A DNA stretch of 64,000 bases from an archaeon (GCA_024256265.1 JACGUK010000001.1:186001-250000), one strand, 5' to 3'. Numbered from the stretch's first letter, positions 9,989 through 19,700 are shown. Numbers and translations: made by a program. Notes: generated by a model not told the origin, from the sequence alone.

Positions 9989-12088
9989 ATGGGAATAAGA
10001 AGAAGGGATTTCATAAAATTTGGGTTAGCTGGTGTTGGGGGGCTTGCTCTCCAGCCTTTGACAGCTAAAGAAGTATCAGCTCCAAGATACGATTCACTTT
10101 CCTCTCCAGTTGTAACACCATCTTATATAATTGAAAAGAATGGAACGACTATAGTAGCAAAGAATTGCACAACAGGAAGAATTGAATTTTCTGGAACTGA
10201 TGCCTCTAAAGTAATACAGAGCGTTATAAATGCTTTAGATGCAACTGGTGGAATGATATTTATCAAAAAAGGATCATATAGCATTACAACTGGAATATCA
10301 AGGACTCCAGTAAGTAGCATAACAATCGCAGGTGAAGGAAAAAAGACAATCCTTAGAAATGAGACTGCTAGCAGTAATCTATTTTTATTTACTTTTAACA
10401 GTCATGACCATAAAATTATTCTAAAGGACATTCACTTTGTGCAATTAAATGGTAATTCTTTAGTTCAAGTTCAATCAGCAGATGCTGAAGAGAAGATAGA
10501 TGTCTTTGAGATGTATGGTTGTTATTTTAGTGGTGCAACAACTCCATTATCAAACCATTTCGTCTCCCATCATATATGGAGAATGATAATCAAAAACTGT
10601 GCCTTCTATTATAGAGCTACTAATCTGATTGATTCTGAGTCATCATTCTCAGTTATAGATTCATGCTACTTCAACAATACTATCATTAGAAATACAAGTA
10701 TGCATGTAACTATAACAAATTGCATGTTCCATAATGACGCATCATTAGAAATATTTGAAAGTGGTAACTATACAGTTGTTAAAGGATGCGTGTTTGATGG
10801 AGCGTGGATAAGTGCTCAGAGTGGAGCTAAAGGTTGCATAGTCGAGAATAACATATTTTCTAACTACAGATATCCTCGAAATGTTGGGATGAGGTTAGGG
10901 AATTTCACGGCTACTCCAGGAATAGATGCTTTAAGAGAATTTCAAGTAAAGAATAATGTGTTTGAGAACTACAGCATTCAAGTTTGGTCTTACACTGAAA
11001 TAGGAGGAAACATCCTTCCCGAAGTCGTTATAGAAGGCAATCAGTTCATAAGGAGCGTAGGTGGCTATAATGACTATTGGATTTTAGTCTATCTTACTGA
11101 GAATAAAACTTATGGAAGGATAATAATAAGAAATAACAGTCTCATGTATGGGACTAAAGATGCTCCAATTCAGATATACAATAGCGTTTTAGGCCAAGGG
11201 GCTATTCAGGAGTTATACATTGAGAGAAATATGATAATAAATCCTAACGAGCGTGATAATGCTAACGATAACCCAAATTCTGCTGGAATTGCAGTATATA
11301 ATTGGAATATAATTAAGAAAGCAATAATCAAGGACAATATCATAATAGATAACAGAGATACTCCATTAATGAAGTGGGGAGTATGGTTTAAACCTGCGAC
11401 TTCAGGAAAACTGCTATATGAGAACAATAAAGTAGAGAATGCTACTTCAGGTCCTTATACACTTGCCAATACTACTCAGGGTTTAACTCTAAGGTTACAT
11501 GATCTGTTGGATAACCAGTTCCAGAGGTCTTGTTTCTTTGATGATTTCTATGGCTCTGCTTTACTTCCAGTATGGACTGTCTCAGCAGGAACTGCAACTA
11601 TGCTTAATGAAATATCGGGAGCAGTTCGTTTGACCCCTCTTATTGGAAATTGGAACAGTTGCAGAATAAATTGGAATGACATTCCTAGTCTATCTGTCAA
11701 TAAAGAATTAATGATTGAAGTTAGAGTTAGAGCCGCTCTTGACCCCATCTTTTCCAAGGTAGATATAAAGCTTGTCGATAATGATGACAACTATATCTTA
11801 TTTGTTTATGATCTGCCAACTCCTCAATTGGTATGCGTTACTAGATCAGGTGGTGTTTCTACAACCACTAATTATCCCCTTGCCAGCAGGGATACCAACT
11901 ATCATACCATCCGTATAGAGACTAGCCCTGCTGAAGTGAGATTTTCTTATGATGGTTTATTGATTGCCACTCACACTACCAATATTCCAACAACAAACCT
12001 AGAACCCGCAATATATGCCATTAATGCTAATACTGATACACAAGAGTATGATGATCTGGACTACGTATATATTTCTCAGGATAGGTGA
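9989..12088 (+). CDS. Tat-exported right-handed beta-helix surface protein
   Basis: From the ATG at 9989 the product is about 699 residues and begins MGIRRRDFIKFGLAGVGGLA, a Tat signal peptide with an RRDF motif and hydrophobic stretch. Most of the chain (about residues 40-500) has repeated short strands rich in Asn, Ile and Val, such as I-x-N-C and V-x-N-N-x-F, typical of a right-handed parallel beta-helix of the pectate-lyase type. The last 190 residues (from FFDDFYG) look like a LamG/concanavalin-like carbohydrate-binding domain. It may bind or cleave polysaccharide outside the cell. No catalytic residues can be assigned by eye. No close neighbour shares its operon. Confidence 0.7.
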   Translation: MGIRRRDFIKFGLAGVGGLALQPLTAKEVSAPRYDSLSSPVVTPSYIIEKNGTTIVAKNCTTGRIEFSGTDASKVIQSVINALDATGGMIFIKKGSYSITTGISRTPVSSITIAGEGKKTILRNETASSNLFLFTFNSHDHKIILKDIHFVQLNGNSLVQVQSADAEEKIDVFEMYGCYFSGATTPLSNHFVSHHIWRMIIKNCAFYYRATNLIDSESSFSVIDSCYFNNTIIRNTSMHVTITNCMFHNDASLEIFESGNYTVVKGCVFDGAWISAQSGAKGCIVENNIFSNYRYPRNVGMRLGNFTATPGIDALREFQVKNNVFENYSIQVWSYTEIGGNILPEVVIEGNQFIRSVGGYNDYWILVYLTENKTYGRIIIRNNSLMYGTKDAPIQIYNSVLGQGAIQELYIERNMIINPNERDNANDNPNSAGIAVYNWNIIKKAIIKDNIIIDNRDTPLMKWGVWFKPATSGKLLYENNKVENATSGPYTLANTTQGLTLRLHDLLDNQFQRSCFFDDFYGSALLPVWTVSAGTATMLNEISGAVRLTPLIGNWNSCRINWNDIPSLSVNKELMIEVRVRAALDPIFSKVDIKLVDNDDNYILFVYDLPTPQLVCVTRSGGVSTTTNYPLASRDTNYHTIRIETSPAEVRFSYDGLLIATHTTNIPTTNLEPAIYAINANTDTQEYDDLDYVYISQDR

Positions 12089-12230
12089 TACAAGTTTAAC
12101 ATATCTCAATTGGTAACCATATAGACTAACCCACAGGCATGAGACAAAGGGAGAGGTTAACGGGACTTACCATTAAAGATTTATAAACGAACGGAAGGAA
12201 ATCATTACATTATCTGTATAGGTTGTAGAG

Positions 12231-12449
12231 TTGAGATACCCTCTTAAGAATATAATTTATGAGAAGTTGAAGCAACAGAAGAACACCTTAGATGTAGATC
12301 TGCTCAACGAATTGAAGAAGGAAGATTCTAACATAACTATGAAGGATTTGAACAAAGCCTTGATGAGTCTGGAGATAATGGGGCTTGTATCTGTGAGGTG
12401 GGTAAGGAAGGATGCAAGAAGGGTTGAGATCATTGAAAAGGCATCTTAA
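12231..12449 (+). CDS. Small winged-helix-like protein
   Basis: This 72-residue product (start TTG) has three predicted helices and a C-terminal VSVRWVRKDARRVEII strand pair, the outline of a winged helix-turn-helix. A TATA-like TTTATAAA lies about 50 bases upstream. Its 3' end overlaps the convergent hjc gene by 20 bases. It may be a DNA-binding protein; no target or family name can be given. Most of the chain is charged, with no membrane segment. Confidence 0.55.
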   Translation: MRYPLKNIIYEKLKQQKNTLDVDLLNELKKEDSNITMKDLNKALMSLEIMGLVSVRWVRKDARRVEIIEKAS

Positions 12450-12921
12450 AGTTAGGTAACTTAACAGTTTTCTTCAAGCCTTTGCTTATCATGTAGAAAT
12501 TTCCTTCGTAAGTGCAGATTATGTCTGGGGCTCTCTCACCACGATTAAATTGTTGATTGAATTCTTTGTAATACTCTCTTAACTCCCTCTTCTCATAACC
12601 TCCTCCCTTCAACCTTCTCTTTCTCAAAAATTTGAATGCAAGTATTAGATGTCTATTCGGATAGAGCTTAAAGCTGTTAAGAAACCTTAAAGACCTTTCA
12701 ACTTGCTCTCTAGGCACCATTAGATAATCTGTTGTACCTGATTTAGCCTCTATGACCATTATCTTACCAAACCTGTTCGATATAGCCAGTATATCAGGCA
12801 GGTAGGCGCTTGCTCCTCCTAGTCTATATGCTTCATAAGAGTAGCATGAGTCCAGCCTCTTCACTAAAGTATCTTCCCAGTCCCATCCCCTTTTTCTTCT
12901 AAGCCTTGATGCCCTTGACAT
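12430..12921 (-). CDS. hjc: Holliday junction resolvase Hjc
   Basis: The conserved core begins RRKRGWDWEDTLVKRL (basic start and catalytic Glu) and continues to the nuclease motif LPDILAIS...VIEAKSGT (D...ExK). This is the archaeal Hjc pattern, which resolves four-way DNA junctions in recombination. I place the start at the ATG of MSRASRLRRKRG (12921), because upstream ATGs at 12996 and 12963 would add residues not usual for the family. The C-terminus is longer and more basic than typical Hjc. It overlaps the convergent winged-helix gene by 20 bases. Confidence 0.85.
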   Translation of the reverse strand: MSRASRLRRKRGWDWEDTLVKRLDSCYSYEAYRLGGASAYLPDILAISNRFGKIMVIEAKSGTTDYLMVPREQVERSLRFLNSFKLYPNRHLILAFKFLRKRRLKGGGYEKRELREYYKEFNQQFNRGERAPDIICTYEGNFYMISKGLKKTVKLPNFKMPFQ

Positions 12922-13088
12922 AATGAATCCTCTCTTACACTTAGGTTCCACTTTTATAAGCATGATTAATCTATTAAAATTTATATCTTTGAGCATAAGA
13001 CTAGCAAATTAAAAAATGCCCTATTTTGGGGTAGACTAGATTTTTCAAGAAAGCTACAAGGATAATAGCCTTCCAAAGTTCTTTGGCT

Positions 13089-13104
13089 CACGTATTAATG
13101 CGTG
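13089..13104. promoter_or_regulatory. Near-palindrome upstream of secreted protein
   Basis: CACGTATTAATGCGTG reads the same on both strands except for one base pair. It lies about 30 bases before a second, perfect palindrome and about 90 bases before the start at 13196. It may be an operator site. Confidence 0.4.
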
Positions 13105-13133
13105 ACTTTTCCATACTCATAACGATCGGATAA

Positions 13134-13148
13134 TGGAGCACTGCTCCA
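13134..13148. promoter_or_regulatory. Perfect palindrome, candidate operator
   Basis: TGGAGCA-C-TGCTCCA is a perfect 7-1-7 palindrome. It lies 20 bases before a TATA box and 47 bases before the start codon at 13196. An almost identical copy is found at 51151-51165 before the pilin operon. Shared placement suggests a common regulator. Confidence 0.65.
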
Positions 13149-13168
13149 TGCCTAATTTTCACAATTGC

Positions 13169-13176
13169 TATAAAAG
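13169..13176 (+). promoter_or_regulatory. TATA box of the 13196 gene
   Basis: TATAAAAG lies 20-27 bases before the ATG at 13196, so the transcript would start at or near the start codon (leaderless). Confidence 0.6.
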
Positions 13177-13195
13177 ATGATAAGGATCTAAGCTC

Positions 13196-13726
13196 ATGAA
13201 TCGATCGAAATTAAGGAGAGTAGTCGGTGTCCTGTTCATACTGTTGAGTCTCTCTATCCTTACGGCTTCCGCCTTTGTCTATCAGCAAGCGAATCAGGAT
13301 GTTGATCAGAACATTGTCGAAGTTGCAACAATAACATTGAAGAGCTCTGATCTGGGTAACATAGATGAAGGAGACACAAAAACATACACTAAAACTGAAG
13401 TAGCAAATCTCGGTAACGCCATAAGCATAACTACAACTAAAGCTAATGTGTACTTGCACCTAGATAGCGACTTAAACACTTTGGACACATACTACAATAC
13501 ATACAACATAGTCGTTAAATTCGCTACTGTTCCTGGAGGATCGTCACACTCTCCCGGGGACCTTGCATGCACATTATCTCTGTCATCACCAGATTACAGT
13601 TCAATTACCTTGGACGTGTCTGGGTCTTGGACTTTTGACTTTGAAATAACCACAAATCCTAAGTCAGTGAACTCGAACACTGCAACTACAGTAACTATCA
13701 TAGTAAAAGCGGAAAGTACGGCATAA
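13196..13726 (+). CDS. Secreted/anchored protein with YQQ-Q-Q-I motif
   Basis: This 176-residue protein has a basic N-terminus and one hydrophobic segment (about residues 9-27), then AFVYQQANQDVDQNIV. The same motif follows the hydrophobic segment in two other genes of this region. The rest is Thr- and Ser-rich with alternating beta-strand character, consistent with an Ig-like or camelysin/TasA-like extracellular fold, though no family is certain. A TATA box and two palindromes precede it. A small membrane protein gene follows 21 bases later in the same direction. It is probably a cell-surface protein. Confidence 0.6.
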   Translation: MNRSKLRRVVGVLFILLSLSILTASAFVYQQANQDVDQNIVEVATITLKSSDLGNIDEGDTKTYTKTEVANLGNAISITTTKANVYLHLDSDLNTLDTYYNTYNIVVKFATVPGGSSHSPGDLACTLSLSSPDYSSITLDVSGSWTFDFEITTNPKSVNSNTATTVTIIVKAESTA

Positions 13727-13747
13727 TATGAGTAAGGGTTAGGGGGA

Positions 13748-14002
13748 ATGGGTACGGCTCTTAAGGGAACCTTACAATACATGATCTTCGTAGTATTCTT
13801 TAGCATATGGTTTATCTTATTGCTTACAGTTTACCTTCCAATAAGCAAGTTGGTAACCCCAATTTTCCCCTTACCCACAGTATACGACTACATGCCAGTA
13901 ATCTTCTTAGTATCTGCAATCTTATCTGCTCTAACTTCCTTCTACATAGGCGTGGATAAATTGATAACAAATCCTAAAAGGCTTGAGAAGGGTTCCAATT
14001 GA
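13748..14002 (+). CDS. Small two-helix membrane protein
   Basis: The 84-residue product has two hydrophobic segments (about residues 10-32 and 48-68) separated by a Pro-rich loop, with a basic C-terminal tail. A purine-rich AGGGGGA sequence precedes its ATG. Its stop codon overlaps a TTG (13999) that would begin the next, frameshifted gene, pointing to translational coupling. The family is unknown. Given its neighbours it may assist the secreted proteins on either side. Confidence 0.55.
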   Translation: MGTALKGTLQYMIFVVFFSIWFILLLTVYLPISKLVTPIFPLPTVYDYMPVIFLVSAILSALTSFYIGVDKLITNPKRLEKGSN

Positions 14003-14180
14003 ATACTGCAAAGCTTAGAAAAATCCATATTCTTTTTTAGTCTTTTTGATACTTTCATCTTTAATTTTTACTACCGTTTACACTTTTATGTATGATCGGC
14101 AGACTCAGACTGTATCTCAAACCATAAAAAATTACTTGCAGTTGCATATTATCGATCTAACACTACTCCTTACAGGCTGA
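13999..14180 (+). pseudogene. Frameshifted signal-peptide gene of the YQQ family
   Basis: Read from the TTG at 13999 the frame stops at 14038-14040, right after a run of six T (14033-14038). Adding one T would join it to the next frame and give a 60-residue product starting MNTAKLRKIHILF, with a hydrophobic segment and then YDRQTQTVSQTI. That is the motif seen in the genes at 13196 and 14286-15443. The product would still be short, so this is probably a decayed gene; a base-calling error in the T run, or slippage, is also possible. Confidence 0.55.
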
Positions 14181-14285
14181 AGAGAATAATGAAACCATGC
14201 TCTCTTATCATGGGCTGTTGAAGTCGGTTGATCCCTCTATCTTTGTGTGGCGTATCGTTATTTTCCTTCAATACATCATTCTGAG

Positions 14286-15443
14286 CTACCAGGTTTCCTC
14301 GCTTCCAAAATCAACCAGATGGTCTCTTTCACTTTCAAACGATGCTTTAATCCAAGCAGCACTTAGCTCACCGTTATACATCCTAAATTCATCTATGTAA
14401 CCATCCATGCCTCGGCTAGTTCCTTTGCCAGACCTAAAAAGATAAAGAGGATTAGAGCAATCACTATCAGGCATAGTGCCAGTCTTATCTTCAGCACCGT
14501 TAATGTAAATTCGTGCTGTGGTAGTAGGGTTTACGTAGGTTGTAACTACAAAATACCATGTGTCAAGAGTAAGTGCTGTTTGAGAATCAAAGCTGTTTCC
14601 TACCCACCACCGAAGTCTGTAATTGGTGCTTGGACCACACTCCCAATCTAAGCCGCTTGAACCACTCGGTTCTCTACTGAAAGGTCTAGCATATGCTGTC
14701 AGCCATGACCCGAACTTGAGCCAAGCCATCACTGTAATGGGTCGGAAGTCAGGAAATCCAGCCGCACTCTTTACGAGGTAATTGCTATCTCCGTTAGTTG
14801 ACCTTCTAGCCTTACCAATCTTACCATCCACAGAAGTGACTGTCCCAGTCTTAGCATAACCCATAGAGCCTGTAACAGAATCTATTTCTCCTGAATCAGT
14901 AGATTGAGCCATGTGACATACTGTCTTCCAATCTGCCCAAACGTTTTGTGCTGGAACATCCCCAATATCTCCTACATAGTCTGTGTTATCTGCATGGTCT
15001 TTGTCGTAGTAGAAGTAAAGTTCTGTATCGGTAGTACTGATTATGCTTGGAACCTTTACCCACAACCAAGCTTTCCCATTAGCAGTATCCCACTTCTCAA
15101 TCTCCACGTAGCATTGTGTAGTCTTATCGCTTGTTGTAACCGCAATCTTCTTACGATTAGCATCGCTCTGCAATTCATTAAAAACAAATGAGACGTCATC
15201 ATTGTTGCGTCCCGAAGAACTGCTCAGATAAATTAGGACAGGAAAATTGGATAAATCATTGGTAACGTCATTGTGGTCAACCGTGATTTTAACACGTTTA
15301 TCCCAGCCACTAAGCCACTTTCGCACGATTGTTTGGGAGATACCCTGTGATTGTTGCTGGTATACAAAAGCATACACTAAGCTAGGTATTAAAATACCTA
15401 GTATGATCACTAGGCATATCATCCGAAACGATTTTCTGATCAT
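14286..15443 (-). CDS. Secreted DUF2341-LamG surface protein
   Basis: This 385-residue protein has a signal-anchor segment (residues 7-26), then AFVYQQQSQGISQTIV, the motif shared with the 13196 gene. A DUF2341-type domain follows (about residues 45-170, containing FPVLIYLSS and LYFYYDKDHADN). The C-terminal half is a LamG/concanavalin-like lectin domain (FPDFRPITVMAWLKFG...DTWYFVVTTY...GYIDEFRMYN). Such proteins sit outside the cell and bind polysaccharide or other surface ligands. The gene is convergent with the frameshifted fragment and lies alone on the minus strand. Confidence 0.75.
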   Translation of the reverse strand: MIRKSFRMICLVIILGILIPSLVYAFVYQQQSQGISQTIVRKWLSGWDKRVKITVDHNDVTNDLSNFPVLIYLSSSSGRNNDDVSFVFNELQSDANRKKIAVTTSDKTTQCYVEIEKWDTANGKAWLWVKVPSIISTTDTELYFYYDKDHADNTDYVGDIGDVPAQNVWADWKTVCHMAQSTDSGEIDSVTGSMGYAKTGTVTSVDGKIGKARRSTNGDSNYLVKSAAGFPDFRPITVMAWLKFGSWLTAYARPFSREPSGSSGLDWECGPSTNYRLRWWVGNSFDSQTALTLDTWYFVVTTYVNPTTTARIYINGAEDKTGTMPDSDCSNPLYLFRSGKGTSRGMDGYIDEFRMYNGELSAAWIKASFESERDHLVDFGSEETW

Positions 15444-15560
15444 CTAAATCAAATTAACTTAAGATCAATATTTTAAGGTAATGAATCAACAATCTATACG
15501 CCAAGACCTATTTTAATTAGCCAAAATATGAATCAAGAATATGGAAAGGTGATTGTTTAA

Positions 15561-15748
15561 GAAAGAAGAAACACGAGAGATGAAAATGGCGTAAAAATCC
15601 TTGGAGCGATGCTGAACAGCAATTATGACTTGGGGGCTCTGAAATGGGACGGCTCAACTCTGACAAATATGGGAAATTCTGTATTCACCAGCAATACCAC
15701 CACAACATATGAATGTTTTAACATAAAATTTAGGAACTTTACTGTAGG
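15561..15748 (+). pseudogene. Fragment of a surface-protein beta domain
   Basis: One open frame after a TAA at 15558 reads on through NYDLGALKWDGSTL and NTTTTYECFNIKFR, and runs into the tRNA without a clear start or end. W-x-G-S repeats of this kind occur in extracellular beta-sandwich domains that accompany DUF2341 proteins. I take it as the remnant of a lost surface gene. It occupies most of the 305-base spacer 15444-15748. Confidence 0.45.
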
Positions 15749-15856
15749 TGCGGTCGCCGGGATTTGAACCCGGGTTACCAGCTATCCTCCTTTAAGATGG
15801 AGGGCTTACATGCTCACAAGAGCTTGATGTCCTAGACCAGGCTGGACGACGACCGC
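15749..15856 (-). tRNA. tRNA with intron(s), isotype not fixed
   Basis: On the minus strand the acceptor stem GCGGTCG/CGACCGC is perfect, the D arm has 4 base pairs with G18-G19, and the T arm CCGGG-TTCAAAT-CCCGG is canonical. Discriminator A73 is present and CCA is not encoded. The whole is 108 nt, about 32 nt longer than a tRNA of this type, so it carries intron sequence. An internal hairpin CCTCC/GGAGG (plus-strand 15799-15803 with 15786-15790) supports a bulge-helix-bulge intron. No contiguous anticodon arm fits. Possible anticodons are TGT (Thr, one intron, imperfect stem) or GTA (two introns, perfect stem but unusual loop and G1-C72). Confidence 0.8.
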
Positions 15857-15895
15857 TCATCATAAGGTTAGATATTGATGAAGATTAATCTTCTG

Positions 15896-16585
15896 CTATA
15901 TACCGATGTAGAGCCTTTGAGCTAAGAATCTAGGTAAACCAGCTTTGATGATCTTATTCGCTGCAGATTCTATATCATATTCTACAAATTTATGCTCAAC
16001 TCTCACATCTCCTTCATTAACCGTTAATATTGCATAGCATGCTCTAGGATCATTAGAGCGAGGTTGACCAACGCTCCCAGGGTTAAATACAATACCTTTA
16101 TCAGATTTGTATATGAAAGGTATGTGAGTATGCCCTAAGCCTATTGCATTAACATTATTATTTGATAAGTAATAATCGAATAAATCTCTATGAGTATCTA
16201 GCATAACATACTCAAATATAGGATCATTAGGGCTGCCATGAACAAATAAAATTTTAACATCATCTATCTTTAACTCTATCCTTTTCGGCAATTTCTTTAT
16301 AAAATCAAGATTCTCTCTTTTTAAATTTGAGTGAGTCCAGAATATAGCTCTTTGAGCATCTAGATTGAACCATGAAGAATCTCCTGTTACAACTGCATAC
16401 TCGTGATTTCCCATAACACATTTAACATCATTTTCTCTAGCCCATTCTATAACCTCATTAGGGTTTGCACCATATCCTACCAAATCTCCTAAGCAATAGA
16501 TAGATTTCTGGCTAAGATTCTTCATGATGGCATTAAGGGCATCAAGATTGCCATGGATATCAGAAACTATGGCTAGTTCTTGCAT
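15896..16585 (-). CDS. Metallophosphoesterase (YfcE/MJ0936-like)
   Basis: This 229-residue protein has the calcineurin-like metal-site motifs in order: SDIHGNLDAL (D-x-H), CLGDLVGYG (GD), MGNHEYA (GNHE), and late VHGSPND and GLGHTHIPF (GHTH). Together they bind two metal ions. The family hydrolyses phosphodiesters or phosphomonoesters; the substrate cannot be told from sequence. The length is typical. It ends 39 bases from the tRNA on the same strand and is divergent from ileS. Confidence 0.85.
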   Translation of the reverse strand: MQELAIVSDIHGNLDALNAIMKNLSQKSIYCLGDLVGYGANPNEVIEWARENDVKCVMGNHEYAVVTGDSSWFNLDAQRAIFWTHSNLKRENLDFIKKLPKRIELKIDDVKILFVHGSPNDPIFEYVMLDTHRDLFDYYLSNNNVNAIGLGHTHIPFIYKSDKGIVFNPGSVGQPRSNDPRACYAILTVNEGDVRVEHKFVEYDIESAANKIIKAGLPRFLAQRLYIGI

Positions 16586-16761
16586 AGTTCATATCCTCGA
16601 TCTATATGCTTTAAGAATTTAATCAATAAAACCTTATAAGAAATTAGTTCATGCTAAGATCAGTGTGGTGTCTATGGTGCAAGGTGGTCGCCAAATTCTC
16701 CTCTAACAATAGAAGAGAAAATCTCTTTAATGAGAAAAATCATCCTAATGGTTCGAAAGAG

Positions 16762-19700
16762 ATGAGTCATAAATCATCGAAGCGTTTTCAAGACCCTTTA
16801 TTCCCCTTGTATGAGCCTAAGAAGATAGAGGATAAAGTGAGAAATTATTGGAAAGAGGTTGATATAAGGAAAATAATTGCAGAGCAATTAAAGGATAAGC
16901 CTCGAATAGGATATGTGGAAGGTCCCCCAACTCTCAATGGTGAGCCTCATATAGGTCATGTTAGAGGAAGGATGATCAAAGACCTTTGGTATAGGCAACT
17001 CGTTCTGAAAGGATTAAACGTAATCTTCAGAGCAGGATGGGATACTCAAGGCTTACCAGTTGAGCTTCAGGCTGAGAAGGAGCTTGGACTGAAAGGGAAT
17101 AAAGCTGAGAATATAAAGGCTGTTGGCGAGGAGGCTATAATAAAAGCATGTAAGGATCTTATCAAGAAGTACTACAGTTCATGGCATAAGTCTGATGAAC
17201 TCTTAGGCATGTCCATGGATTACGATAAAGCCTACTGGACTTATAAGGATGATTACATAGAAAGAGAGTGGAAGTACTTAGAGAAAGCTTGGGAGAGAGG
17301 CTTACTAGGAGAGGGTTATCGTGTAGTAGCATATTGCCCAAGTTGCCAAACATCTTTGAGTCAAAGTGAAGTAGCCTTAGGCTATGAATTTGTTGAAGAC
17401 CCTTCTCTTTACTTTAAGATGAAGCTTAGAGATGAAGATGCTTACATAATATTGTGGACGACTATGCCTTTCACAATAGTAACAGATGAGATGGTAGCAG
17501 TCAAGCCAGATGCTGATTATGCTTATGTCAAGGTTGATGGTGAGAATTGGATAATAGGAGAAAAGAGAATTTCATCTTTAATGAGTGAGTTAGGCGTAAA
17601 AAGCTATGAGATTTTAAAGGTTGTGAAGGGCTATGAATTAGAGGGAAGAAAGTATTCTCATCCATTGGAAGATTTAGTACCCCAACAATCCTTACTTGAT
17701 AAAGAGAATTTTGTCCATATGATAGTTGCTGAAGACTTCGTTGATATAAATACAGGATCAGGTCTCATCCATCTCTCACCTGCAAACGGAGAAGAGGATT
17801 TTCATGCTGCTATGAGAAAAGGTGTAAAAATCTTTAACCCTATAGATGATAGAGCTTGCTTCACAAAAGATGCTGGAATATTAGAAGGGATTTATGTTCG
17901 TGATGCCGATGCTAAAGTCATCGATCTACTAAAAGAGAGAAATATGGTATTAAAGATCGATAAAATAGAGCATGAGTATCCAACATGCTGGCGTTCACAT
18001 CATAAATTAGTCTGGTTAGCAAGAAGAGAGTACTTCTATTGGGTGGATAAGCTTGGAGAATTAGCGATTAAAGCTGCTGAGAAAGTTGAATATTTTTATG
18101 AGCCTCCAAAAAACAGATTTTTAGAGATAATAAAGGAGAAGGTTCCTTGGTGCATATCGAGAGAAAGGGTATGGGGTACACCATTACCAATATGGGTATG
18201 TAGTAGATGTGATAAAAAGATACCAGCCTTTAGCAGAAAGGAGATAATTGAGAAATCCATTAGCCTCCCTTATGATCAAGATTTCGAGCTACATCGTCCA
18301 TGGCTAGATGAGATCATTTTGAAGTGCCCAGAGTGTGGAGGTGAGGCTTATCGTGAACCATTTGTGCTGGATACTTGGCATAATAGTGGCGCAGCTCCTT
18401 ACGCATCTTTCACTGACGATGAATATGATGGTTTAGTGCCGGTTGAATTCTTGACAGAGGGCATAGATCAGACAAGAGGATGGGCTTATACTTTATTGAT
18501 AGAGAACGTTATCCTAAGTGAAAGGGCGGAAGCTCCTTACAAAGCCTTCCTCTTCACAGGTCATGTCTTAGATGAAAAAGGGAGAAAGATGAGCAAGAGC
18601 TTGGGCAACGTTGTAGATGCAATAAATGTATTAAAGTCTGAATCAGTAGATATCCTTCGCTTTTATCTAATCTGGAGGAATAGCCCATTAGACCCACTCA
18701 ACTTCAGCCTGAGCGAGATGAACTCAAGACCATACCAAGTGCTAAGCACTCTGTATCATATGCATGTATACCTTCAGCAGAATAGCTCCTATGATGGTTA
18801 TAATCCAGCAGTTAATACATTTGACTGGGCTTTAAACAATGGATTATTAAAACCTCAAGAATTTTGGCTTCTCTCAAATCTTCAGAGCCTTATCAATAAT
18901 GTCTCTAATGGTTATGAGAACTGCAGATTTAACGAAGTTGCTAGAGAGATAGAGAATTTCACAATAGAAATCTTGAGCCAAAGATACGTACCCATGACGA
19001 GAAGTGAAATATGGGATGATAGCAAAGATGCCCTAAATAGAAGGCTTGCAATTTATTCTGTCCTTGATCATGTTTTAACAACTTTAGACATCTTAATCCA
19101 TCCTATAGTCCCGTACTTGACTGAGTTCTTATATCAAAATCTCTACGCTAGTCATGAGAGGAAGAAGGCAACTATACTACTTGAGAATTGGCCTAAACCA
19201 AATCTTGATTTAATAAACAAAGAACTTGAATCAGAGTTTGAATTAATAGAAGATTTGACATCTTTGGCCAATAGCGCAAGAATGAAGGCAAGGTTAAAAA
19301 GGAGATGGCCTTTAAGACAAGTAGCATTTTTAATGCCTGAGGAGAAGATCATCAAAGTTGAGAAGCATAAAGAACTATTAAGAGAGCTTATAAATGTTAA
19401 AGATATCGTTTTGACAAAAAGTCTAAAGGAAGCAAAAATCATACCGATCATAGAGCCAAAGCATTCTATTCTAGGTCCAAAGCTCAAAAAGAAGATGCCA
19501 AATCTTATAAAATGGCTTAAATCTAAAGATTCTTTCGAGATTCATGATCAATTAAGCAACAAAGGCTTCATCGAAACAAAGATAGACGATGAATTTTTCA
19601 AGATAATAAAAGATGAGTTAGAGATAAATTATTCTTCAGATGAAAAGCATCTTGCTCTTGAGAAAAATGGCATAGTAATCTCATTAGAGATAGAAAGAGA

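Noticed and set aside
16651..16761. N-terminal extension of ileS from the ATG at 16651
   Set aside because: Sequence unlike the family start, and a TATA-like box about 15 bases upstream would put transcription near or after this ATG.
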